Below, in pieces: positions 6,225 to 11,719 of a stretch of DNA of 11,719 nt. The notes under the pieces were generated by a model. That model was not told where the DNA came from. It was given only the letters and a program-made list of their open reading frames with translations, and ran no database searches. Position 1 is the stretch's first letter; each line of letters starts with the position of its first letter. Where the stretch lies: assembly GCA_050260215.1 (NCBI GenBank), contig JBLNBU010000011.1, forward strand, positions 1 through 11,719, written 5' to 3'. Both the position numbers and the translations under genes were made by a program. The stretch comes from JBLNBU01 sp050260215. GTDB lineage: Bacteria > Pseudomonadota > Alphaproteobacteria > Rhodospirillales > Magnetospirillaceae.

Positions 6225-8888
6225 CTACAGCAGCAGGTCGACGCGGCCGGGCTTGCCTTCGGGTTCGACCTCGGGGCGGCATTCGAACAGGCGGGCGGCG
6301 TCGATGCCGGCGCGGTCGGCCAGGTATTCCTTGGCCAGCCCGGCCCGGTGGGCGGCCAGTTCGGCCAGGGCGTCGTGGTTGGGCGGCGGCAGCTCCTTGG
6401 CGTCCAGGCCGACAAGCTTCTGCAGCTTGGCCAGCAGCGGCTGGCGTTCCAGGCGGCGGCGTTCGAACAGGGCGGGCCAGTCGGCGGGACCGGCCTTGCC
6501 GCACAGCTTCAGCTTCAGGTTCGGCCGTGCCTTCAGCAGTTCGGCCACGCCGTCCAGGCGGGCGGGGGCGCCGTCGGGAAGGGCCTCGGCGCCGGGGTCG
6601 AAGACCACCGGCTGCAAGGACAGGTGGGGATGGTCGTCGGCGTCGATGACCATGCCGATGATGGCGGCCACCGGGAACATCACCTTGAGCGTGGTCACCG
6701 CCGTCGACTTCAGCGCCCCGGCCACCGCCTGGGACACGGCGTCGCTGACGTCGAAATCGGGGTTGGCGAGGTCGCCGCCGATGGGGATGGCCAGGCGGAT
6801 GCGGTCCTCGCCGTCGCGCAGCAGGTCCAGCACCGTCTCGATGGGCATGTCGACCTTGCGGCGAAGGGGGGCATTGGGGTCGGGCTGGTCGACGAACAGG
6901 TCGGACAGCACCAGGTCGACCTTGCCCTCCAGGGCGCGCCGCCTGGCCGCCACCTGCAGCTTGCCGTCGAAATGGCCGGTGTGCAGGGTGACGCCCAGCG
7001 CATCGGCGGCATAGGGCGACAGCGGCGGCAGTTCCAGGCCGCGGATTTCGCCCAGCACCTCGCCCGACAGCTCGGCGGCGAAGGGACGGGCATGCCCGTG
7101 GGCGGCGATGGTGGCCTCGCCGATCTCGGCGTTGAGCGAGAACGGGCTGTCGCGTTCGGGCTTGGCGCTGTCCAGGTCGGCCAGCGACAGCTCGACCGCC
7201 TGAAGTTCGATGCGCACCCGTTCCGGGGTGGTGCGGTCCTCGAACACCACCTTCGAGGCGCCGGTCACCGACAGACGCCCCAGTGCCAGCGGCGGCAAGG
7301 GCGCGGGCTGGGCGGCGGGGGGTTGCTGGGGAGCGGCCGGGCCGGCGGTCAGTCCCAGGAAGCCGTCGTCGGTACGGGTCAGGCGCAGCGTCAGCCCGTC
7401 GAACACCGCCGAGGCGGCTCCGGCGGCGCCGTCGGTGTCCAGGCGCAGCCGCTCGGCGGCCAGGGTGCGCGCCTCGGCCCGCCAGGGGAAGCCGCGGGCC
7501 GGGCCGACGCGGTCGCGACGCAGCCCGGCGACGGTCTTGGCGGCCAGGCGGCCGATGGCGACGCCGCCGGTGGTCGACAGCTGCAGGTCGGTGGCGTCGA
7601 TGTGCTCGGCCGACAGCCAGTCCTGGCCGAGGCCAGGCTCGCGCAGCAGCAGGCCGTCGGCGGCCAGGCCCAGGGTGGCGGTGGCGGCGACGCCGCCCTG
7701 TCCGAACTCGGCGCGGCCGTCGACGGCCAGCCGGCGCAGGCCCAGGGTCAGCGCGCCGAAGACCGCCTGCAGCCGGTCGGTCTCGACGCGGCCTTCGGCG
7801 CGGCCGGCCAGGGTGGCGGGGTCCAATTCGGCCCGCCCGCTCCACGCCAACCGTTCCGGTGCCGCATCAATGCCGTCGGCCGTTACCTTCAGCCCTTGCG
7901 CCGCGGCGCCGCCCGACCACGACAGGCGATGGCTGCCGGCCGCCCAGGCCAGCTCGGCGGCATCCAGGTGCAAGGTGGCGGCGGCGACGGTGGCGGGGCC
8001 GGCCGCGGCGGCAAGGCCGCCCAGGTCGGCGGCGCCCTTGAGGGTAAGGACATCGCCGCGGTGGTGCAGCCGGCCCAGCTCGACAGCCAGGGTCTTGGCC
8101 GTGGCGCCGGCGACGGCGGGTGCCTCGACCGCCAGCGTGCCCGCGGCCTCCCATTCGGTGGCGCGCCCCGACAGGCCCAGATGGGCCGCGAGGTGGCCCT
8201 TGGCCTGCAGCGCCGCCAGGGCGGCAAGGTCGAAACGGTCGACGTCCAGCCTGGCGGCGAAGCCGGGGTCGGCGGCGAACGGGGTGGCGGTGCCGGTCAG
8301 GGTCAGCGGCGCCCCGTTGGCGCGGCCCGCCAGGTGGAATTTCAGCGGCACCTCGGGCGAGCCGCTGCTGAGGTCGTCCAAGTCGAGGCGGTCCAGCTCA
8401 ACCACCAGCCGGGTGGCGCCATCGGCCAGGATCAGCCGACTGTTGCTAAGCCGCAACGATCCCAGGTCGTAGGTCCAGGCATCGCCGCCGGCACCTCCGC
8501 CGCCGGTGACGGCCAGGGGCAGGCCGTTGACCTCGATGCCCTTGGCGGTGCGGGTGACCTCGATGTCCAGCCCCTCCAGGGCCAGGGCGTCGACCACCAC
8601 CTTGCGGTCCAGCAGCGGCCGCCAATGGAAGCCCAGCGTCAGGTCGCGCAGGCCCAGCGGCCGGCCGCCGGGGGCGTTGGCGACGATGGAATGGACCACC
8701 ACCTTGCCGCCGAACAGGGAGATGTCGGCGTCCGACAGCGACACCTCGGCCATGCCAAGGCGCCGCAGTCCGTCGACCACCGCCCAGCGCAGGCCGGCGC
8801 CGGGCAGGGTGTTCCAGCCGGCCACCGCCGCTCCCAGCACCACCGCGCCCACTCCGGCGCCGATCCAGCGCCGCCGCGTCATCCGCAT
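6225..8888 (-). CDS. DUF748/AsmA-like envelope protein
   Basis: An 887-residue protein with an N-terminal basic stretch (MRMTRRRW) and one hydrophobic segment (about 9-26), giving a membrane-anchored protein with a long periplasmic body. Directly after it comes the DUF748 opening, with LSDADISLFGGKVVV, the LGLRDLTLGFHWRPLLDRKVV region and ALEGLDIEV. The middle is a long series of beta-rich, alternating hydrophobic stretches broken by a Pro/Ala linker (about 515-535), as in AsmA/YhdP/TamB relatives. Near residues 685-715 is the family segment LDLLRD...IRLAIPIGGDLANPDFDV. Near 775-800, LLKARPNLKLKLCGKAG recalls the OmpA-like end of DUF748 proteins. The ATG at 8888 is chosen for GAGGGGG six bases upstream; ATGs at 8882 and 8915 are alternatives. 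AsmA-like proteins act in outer-membrane biogenesis and lipid transport; the exact role here is unknown. It diverges from ffs and precedes the kinase gene. Confidence 0.85.
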   Translation of the reverse strand: MRMTRRRWIGAGVGAVVLGAAVAGWNTLPGAGLRWAVVDGLRRLGMAEVSLSDADISLFGGKVVVHSIVANAPGGRPLGLRDLTLGFHWRPLLDRKVVVDALALEGLDIEVTRTAKGIEVNGLPLAVTGGGGAGGDAWTYDLGSLRLSNSRLILADGATRLVVELDRLDLDDLSSGSPEVPLKFHLAGRANGAPLTLTGTATPFAADPGFAARLDVDRFDLAALAALQAKGHLAAHLGLSGRATEWEAAGTLAVEAPAVAGATAKTLAVELGRLHHRGDVLTLKGAADLGGLAAAAGPATVAAATLHLDAAELAWAAGSHRLSWSGGAAAQGLKVTADGIDAAPERLAWSGRAELDPATLAGRAEGRVETDRLQAVFGALTLGLRRLAVDGRAEFGQGGVAATATLGLAADGLLLREPGLGQDWLSAEHIDATDLQLSTTGGVAIGRLAAKTVAGLRRDRVGPARGFPWRAEARTLAAERLRLDTDGAAGAASAVFDGLTLRLTRTDDGFLGLTAGPAAPQQPPAAQPAPLPPLALGRLSVTGASKVVFEDRTTPERVRIELQAVELSLADLDSAKPERDSPFSLNAEIGEATIAAHGHARPFAAELSGEVLGEIRGLELPPLSPYAADALGVTLHTGHFDGKLQVAARRRALEGKVDLVLSDLFVDQPDPNAPLRRKVDMPIETVLDLLRDGEDRIRLAIPIGGDLANPDFDVSDAVSQAVAGALKSTAVTTLKVMFPVAAIIGMVIDADDHPHLSLQPVVFDPGAEALPDGAPARLDGVAELLKARPNLKLKLCGKAGPADWPALFERRRLERQPLLAKLQKLVGLDAKELPPPNHDALAELAAHRAGLAKEYLADRAGIDAARLFECRPEVEPEGKPGRVDLLL

Positions 8889-8948
8889 GCAGGGCCCCCT
8901 CTCCCGCAGTACCACTATGGTCGATGATCGGAACCAGACGATGGAAAG

Positions 8949-8987
8949 GCAAGCCCGACAATGGGTGCTCGCAATCGACGGGCTTGC
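8949..8987. repeat. Inverted repeat between the DUF748 gene and ffs, overlapping the ffs -35
   Basis: Perfect 9-base arms GCAAGCCCG (8949-8957) and CGGGCTTGC (8979-8987) are separated by 21 bases. The right arm covers the first four bases of the ffs -35 hexamer TTGCAA (8984-8989). The site lies in the 131-base divergent region between the DUF748 gene and ffs, where a weak minus-strand promoter for the DUF748 gene (TTGCCT, 17 bases, GATCAT, at about 8953-8925) would also overlap the left arm. A regulator bound here could affect both directions, but no evidence beyond symmetry and position supports that. Confidence 0.35.
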
Positions 8988-9013
8988 AATTGGGGGGCAG
9001 GCGCACCTATTCT
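8984..9013 (+). promoter_or_regulatory. Promoter of the SRP RNA gene
   Basis: TTGCAA (8984-8989) and TATTCT (9008-9013) are separated by 18 bases, each matching four of six consensus positions. The -10 ends 6 bases before G9020, which is exactly where the SRP RNA terminal helix begins, so the spacing to the RNA start supports the call. The same transcript could continue into dnaX, since no T-run terminator is seen between the RNA and dnaX. Confidence 0.6.
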
Positions 9014-9019
9014 CCGCCC

Positions 9020-9115
9020 GGGAGATCGGCGAGGGACGGACCCGTCGCCAACCCGGTCAGGTCCGGAAGGAAGCAGCCGTAACGATTTCCGGTCCGGGTC
9101 TTCGTCCGGTCTCCC
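9020..9115 (+). ncRNA. ffs: Signal recognition particle RNA, bacterial small type (4.5S RNA)
   Basis: The universally conserved SRP domain IV core is present: GGTCAGGTCCGGAAGGAAGC (9055-9074) followed by AGCCGTAACG, with the GGAA tetraloop. The ends form a 10-pair terminal helix, 9020-9029 with 9106-9115, with one T-G pair. Inside it, ACG (9036-9038) and GACCCG (9039-9044) pair with matching stretches at 9103-9105 and 9095-9100. This gives the single hairpin of about 96 nt expected for the small bacterial form without an Alu domain. The RNA binds Ffh and targets nascent membrane and secreted proteins to FtsY/SecYEG. Its position just upstream of dnaX is the arrangement common in proteobacteria. 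Boundaries are set from the helix and the promoter and may be off by a few bases. Confidence 0.95.
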
Positions 9116-9171
9116 ACCTTCCCGAAAAGCCCCTGCTTTCCACCGGCCCGGCACCGATATATGGTGGCGCC

Positions 9172-10935
9172 ATGACCGATGCGGCTCCCGTTCCCTACCG
9201 CGTGCTGGCGCGCAAATACCGGCCGACCGACTTTGCCGGGCTGATCGGCCAGGAGGCGCTGGTGCGCACCCTGACCAACGCCATCCAGTCGGGGCGGCTG
9301 GCGCATGCCTTCGTGCTGACCGGCGTGCGCGGCGTCGGCAAGACCACCACGGCGCGCATCATCGCCCGGGCGCTGAACTGCGTCGGCCCCGACGGCCAGG
9401 GCGGCCCTACCATCGATCCCTGCGGCACCTGCGAGCACTGCCGCGCCATCGCCGAGGACCGCCACGTCGACGTCCTCGAAATGGACGCCGCCTCGCGCAC
9501 CGGCGTGAACGACATCCGCGAGCTGATCGAGGGCGTGCGCTACCGCCCCACCTCGGCCCGCTTCAAGATCTACATCATCGACGAGGTCCACATGCTGTCG
9601 ACGGCGGCGTTCAACGCGCTGCTGAAGACCCTCGAGGAACCGCCCGAGCACGTGAAGTTCGTCTTCGCCACCACCGAGATCCGCAAGATCCCGGTCACCG
9701 TGCTGTCGCGCTGCCAGCGCTTCGACCTGCGCCGGGTCGAGATGGAGGTGCTGGCCGCCCACTTCCGCGCCATCGCCCAACAGGAAGGTGCGGACATCGA
9801 GGACGAGGCACTGGCCCTGATCGCGCGCGCCGCCGACGGCAGCGTGCGCGACGGCCTGTCGCTTCTGGACCAGGCCATCAGCCACGGGGCCGGAACGGTC
9901 GGCGCCGGCCAGGTGCGCGACATGCTGGGCCTGGCCGACCGCGCCCGCGTCTTCGACCTGTTCGAGGCGGTGATGAAGGGCAAGGTGGCCGAGGCCCTGG
10001 ACCAGATCGCCGACCAGTACGCCGCCGGCGCCGATCCGGCGGTGGTGCTGTCCGACATGCTGGAACTGACCCACTGGTTGACGCGCCTCAAGGTCACCCC
10101 CGACGTCGCCGACATCGCCGCTGCCGCCTCGGAGACGGAACGGGTGCGCGGCGCCGAGATGGCCAAGGCCCTGTCCATGGCGGCGCTGACCCGGGCCTGG
10201 CAGATGCTGCTGAAGGGCCTGGGCGAGACCCGCTCGGCCCCCAACCCGCTGCAGGCGGCCGAAATGGCGGTGGTCCGCCTGGCCTATGCCGCCAACCTGC
10301 CCACCCCGGCCGAGCTGGTCGAACAGCTGCGCAACAATCCGCCGCCGCCGCCGGCCCCGCGCGGTCCCGGCGGCGCGCCCGCCGGGGGTGGCGGCTTCGT
10401 GTCGGCCGGCGCCTCGCAGCATGTGGGCGGCCCCATGGGTCCCGGTGCCACCGCCTTGAAGATGGAACCGGCCCCGGCCGTCCAGCCCGCCTCGCTGCCG
10501 GCCATGCCGCAAAGCCTGGCCGAGGTGGTCGCCCTGCTGCAGGAGCGGCGCGAGGGCGTGCTGGCGGTGCAGCTGCGCACCCAGGTCAGCCCGGTGCGTT
10601 TCGAGGCCGGCCGCATCGAGTTCCGCCCCCATTCCGGAGCGCCGTCCGACCTGGCGCCCAAGCTGGCCCGCCTGCTGTCCGAATGGACGGGGCGGCGCTG
10701 GACCGTTTCGGTCAACACGCTGGACGCGGCCGAGCCGACCCTGGCCGAGCAGGAAACCGCGGCCGAACTGAAGCGACGCGAGGATGCGGCCTCGCAGCCG
10801 CTGGTCAAGGCGATCCTGCAGGCCTTTCCTGGCGCCGCCATCGAAGCGGTGCGCGACCTGGCCGCCGAGGGCGGCGAGGACGAGGCCGCAGCCGACGCCG
10901 ACCCCGAACTCATCCCAGGAGACGATGACGCATGA
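9172..10935 (+). CDS. dnaX: DNA polymerase III subunit gamma/tau
   Basis: A 587-residue clamp-loader ATPase of the replicative polymerase holoenzyme. The AAA+ domain opens YRVLARKYRPTDFAGLIGQE and has Walker A GVRGVGKT (51-58), a zinc module C70, C84, C87, C90, Walker B IIDEVHML (135-142), sensor 1 TTE (167-169) and the SRC arginine-finger motif (179-181). The domain III collar follows, then a Pro/Gly-rich linker (about 385-430). The tail (about 445-555), with PVRFEAGRIEFRP and LARLLSEWTGRRWTV, resembles the alphaproteobacterial DnaX C-terminal domain rather than the E. coli tau tail. The stop is followed by an acidic-tail end, GDDDA. The start is chosen for GGTGG five bases upstream and the exact DnaX N-terminus. 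No A-rich slippery heptamer is seen. ybaB overlaps its stop by ATGA. Confidence 0.97.
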   Translation: MTDAAPVPYRVLARKYRPTDFAGLIGQEALVRTLTNAIQSGRLAHAFVLTGVRGVGKTTTARIIARALNCVGPDGQGGPTIDPCGTCEHCRAIAEDRHVDVLEMDAASRTGVNDIRELIEGVRYRPTSARFKIYIIDEVHMLSTAAFNALLKTLEEPPEHVKFVFATTEIRKIPVTVLSRCQRFDLRRVEMEVLAAHFRAIAQQEGADIEDEALALIARAADGSVRDGLSLLDQAISHGAGTVGAGQVRDMLGLADRARVFDLFEAVMKGKVAEALDQIADQYAAGADPAVVLSDMLELTHWLTRLKVTPDVADIAAAASETERVRGAEMAKALSMAALTRAWQMLLKGLGETRSAPNPLQAAEMAVVRLAYAANLPTPAELVEQLRNNPPPPPAPRGPGGAPAGGGGFVSAGASQHVGGPMGPGATALKMEPAPAVQPASLPAMPQSLAEVVALLQERREGVLAVQLRTQVSPVRFEAGRIEFRPHSGAPSDLAPKLARLLSEWTGRRWTVSVNTLDAAEPTLAEQETAAELKRREDAASQPLVKAILQAFPGAAIEAVRDLAAEGGEDEAAADADPELIPGDDDA

Positions 10936-11255
10936 AGAACCTTGGCAACCTGATGAAGCAGGCCCAGCAGATGCAGGCCAAGATGGCCGAGATGCAGGAG
11001 AAGCTGAAGGAGATGGAGGTCACCGGCGCCGCCGGCGGCGGCATGCTGCAGGTGACCCTGAACGGCCGCTTCGAGGTGAAAAAGGTCAAGATCGACAAGG
11101 GCTTGGTCGATCCCGAGGACGTCGAGGTGCTCGAGGACCTGGTGGTCGCCGCCTTCAACGACGCCAAGGCCAAGGTCGAGACCGCCATGCAGGACGAGAT
11201 GGGCAAGATCACCGGCGGCCTCAACCTGCCGCCCGGCTTCAAACTGCCCTTCTGA
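10932..11255 (+). CDS. ybaB: YbaB/EbfC family nucleoid-associated protein
   Basis: A 107-residue, full-length YbaB/EbfC protein. It begins MKNLGNLMKQAQQMQAKMAE, a Met/Gln-rich amphipathic helix that forms the dimer tweezers, then has VTGAAGGGMLQVTLNGRFEV, the conserved Gly-rich turn plus beta strand. It ends with the acidic helix PEDVEVLEDLVVAAFNDAKAK and a GGLNLPPGFKLPF tail. Family members are small dimers that bind DNA and associate with the nucleoid. The ATG overlaps the dnaX TGA, with AGGAG ten bases upstream inside dnaX, so it is probably translationally coupled. The dnaX-ybaB-recR order is strongly conserved in bacteria, suggesting a link to replication or repair that is still not explained. 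Confidence 0.95.
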   Translation: MKNLGNLMKQAQQMQAKMAEMQEKLKEMEVTGAAGGGMLQVTLNGRFEVKKVKIDKGLVDPEDVEVLEDLVVAAFNDAKAKVETAMQDEMGKITGGLNLPPGFKLPF

Positions 11256-11324
11256 CCCACAGTATCTTGGGCTTCATTGCCCAGGCCGCCCCAACCTGTG
11301 GGAAGATAGCCCCGGCCGGGGCGG
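11256..11324 (+). other. Structured intergenic segment between ybaB and recR with competing hairpins
   Basis: The 121-base gap begins, right after the ybaB stop, with CCCACAG (11256-11262), complementary to CTGTGGG (11296-11302). Nested inside is a 7-pair hairpin (11266-11272 with 11279-11285, loop TTCATT). A perfect palindrome GCCCCGGCCGGGGC follows at 11309-11322. An alternative 7-base pairing, CCGCCCC (11286-11292) with GGGGCGG (11318-11324), would break that palindrome and enclose one outer arm. No T-run follows, so it is not a standard intrinsic terminator. It could be an attenuator-like leader or processing site for recR, or simply GC-rich chance pairing. No convincing promoter for recR is visible in the gap. 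Confidence 0.4.
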
Positions 11325-11376
11325 AATTCGGGCCGGCAAATGCAGTTGCAGCGCCCGAAAAGGTAACGGACTCGTA

Positions 11377-11719
11377 ATGGTTGGACCCGAAATCGAGCGC
11401 CTGATACAACTCCTATCGCGGTTGCCGGGCCTGGGACCGCGGTCGGCCAGGCGTGCGGCACTGAAATTGGTCGAGCGGCGCGACACCCTGCTGGTGCCCC
11501 TGGCCCAGGCCATGGCCGAGGCCGCCGACAAGGTCGTAACCTGCAGAATCTGCGGCAATTTCGACTCGGTGGACCCGTGCGCCATCTGCGCCGACGGCCG
11601 GCGCGACGACGGCCTGATCTGCGTGGTCGAGGACGTCGCCGGCCTGTGGGCACTGGAACGCACCGGCGCCTTCCGCGGCCGCTACCACGTGCTGGGAGGC
11701 CTGCTGTCGGCGCTGGACG
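11377..11719 (+). CDS. recR: Recombination mediator protein RecR (5' part, cut by window end)
   Basis: The first 114 residues of RecR (usual length about 200) are present, with no stop before the window end. RecR works with RecO and RecF to load RecA on SSB-coated gaps during recombinational repair. Visible domains: helix-hairpin-helix LSRLPGLGPRSARRAALK (13-30), the zinc finger C56-x2-C59-x8-C68-x2-C71, and the start of the TOPRIM domain, ICVVEDVAGLWALERTG (81-97) with E85/D86, followed by YHVLGGLLSALD. All key residues so far are intact. The ATG is preceded by a weak CGGA-type site. It is separated from ybaB by the structured 121-base gap, so it may be read through from dnaX-ybaB. Confidence 0.96.
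   Translation, partial: MVGPEIERLIQLLSRLPGLGPRSARRAALKLVERRDTLLVPLAQAMAEAADKVVTCRICGNFDSVDPCAICADGRRDDGLICVVEDVAGLWALERTGAFRGRYHVLGGLLSALD

Noticed and set aside
4590..8927. A 1445-codon open frame on the plus strand, antisense to the kinase and DUF748 genes
   Set aside because: Its product is Gly/Gln/His/Arg-rich with no recognisable domain, while the opposite strand carries clear conserved proteins. Long antisense frames are expected when third codon positions are strongly G/C.
9128..9139. AAAGC...GCTTT hairpin after ffs as a terminator
   Set aside because: The stem is only five pairs, half of them A-T, and has no T-run, so it is too weak to call.
9156..9163. GATATATG just before dnaX as a -10 promoter element
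   Set aside because: A start from here would fall within a few bases of the dnaX ATG and would exclude its GGTGG ribosome site; no -35 is present.
10321..10400. Pro/Gly codon repeats in dnaX as a tandem repeat element
   Set aside because: This is the low-complexity linker usual in DnaX between the collar domain and the C-terminal tail.
8961..10928. A 655-codon open frame overlapping ffs and dnaX in another frame
   Set aside because: It reads through the SRP RNA and lies out of frame with the unmistakable DnaX protein; its translation is Arg/Gly-rich noise.

Overview
The window is very GC-rich and is almost fully coding on one strand or the other. Gene content and order point to an alphaproteobacterium, probably of the Rhodospirillales (Magnetospirillum-like); this placement is inference. 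The strongest clues are a small SRP RNA directly upstream of dnaX-ybaB-recR, a DnaX with the alphaproteobacterial type of C-terminal tail, FixL/FixJ-style two-component proteins, and one copy of a dispersed ATGCCCGC...GCGGGCAT palindrome.

Layout. At the left edge (1-93, +) are the last 30 residues of a protein that looks like the TOBE/Mop end of a ModC-type ABC transporter ATPase. It converges, two bases apart, on a minus-strand YbfB/YjiJ-type MFS transporter (96-1334). A gene-free stretch of about 150 bases follows, holding the MFS upstream region and the dispersed palindrome. Next comes a minus-strand block, read right to left: a large DUF748/AsmA-like envelope protein (8888-6225); a membrane histidine kinase (6161-4551) with its own good sigma70-type promoter; a FixJ-family response regulator (4558-3953, overlapping the kinase gene by 8 bases); a SulP-family anion transporter with STAS domain and a cysteine-rich tail (3794-1986); and a UspA-like protein (1989-1483, overlapping sulP by ATGA).

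From about 8889 the window switches to the plus strand. A divergent intergenic region carries the promoter for the SRP 4.5S RNA (ffs, 9020-9115). It is followed by dnaX (9172-10935), ybaB (10932-11255, ATGA overlap), a structured 121-base gap, and recR (11377 onward, cut by the window end).

How the parts may work together. ffs-dnaX-ybaB-recR is the conserved housekeeping group for protein targeting, replication clamp loading and recombinational repair. The kinase, regulator, SulP and USP genes read as one sensory module: the pair probably senses a membrane or intracellular cue and drives the sulP-usp operon. In support, the sulP upstream region has two direct-repeat half-sites (T-A/G-CGTGG, 22 bases apart), one within a sequence partly matching the FixJ box. 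The transported anion cannot be read from the sequence. I saw no insertion sequence, phage gene, tRNA, CRISPR array or broken gene. I found no clearly novel system; the best leads are the regulated SulP/USP module with its cysteine tail and the competing hairpins between ybaB and recR.
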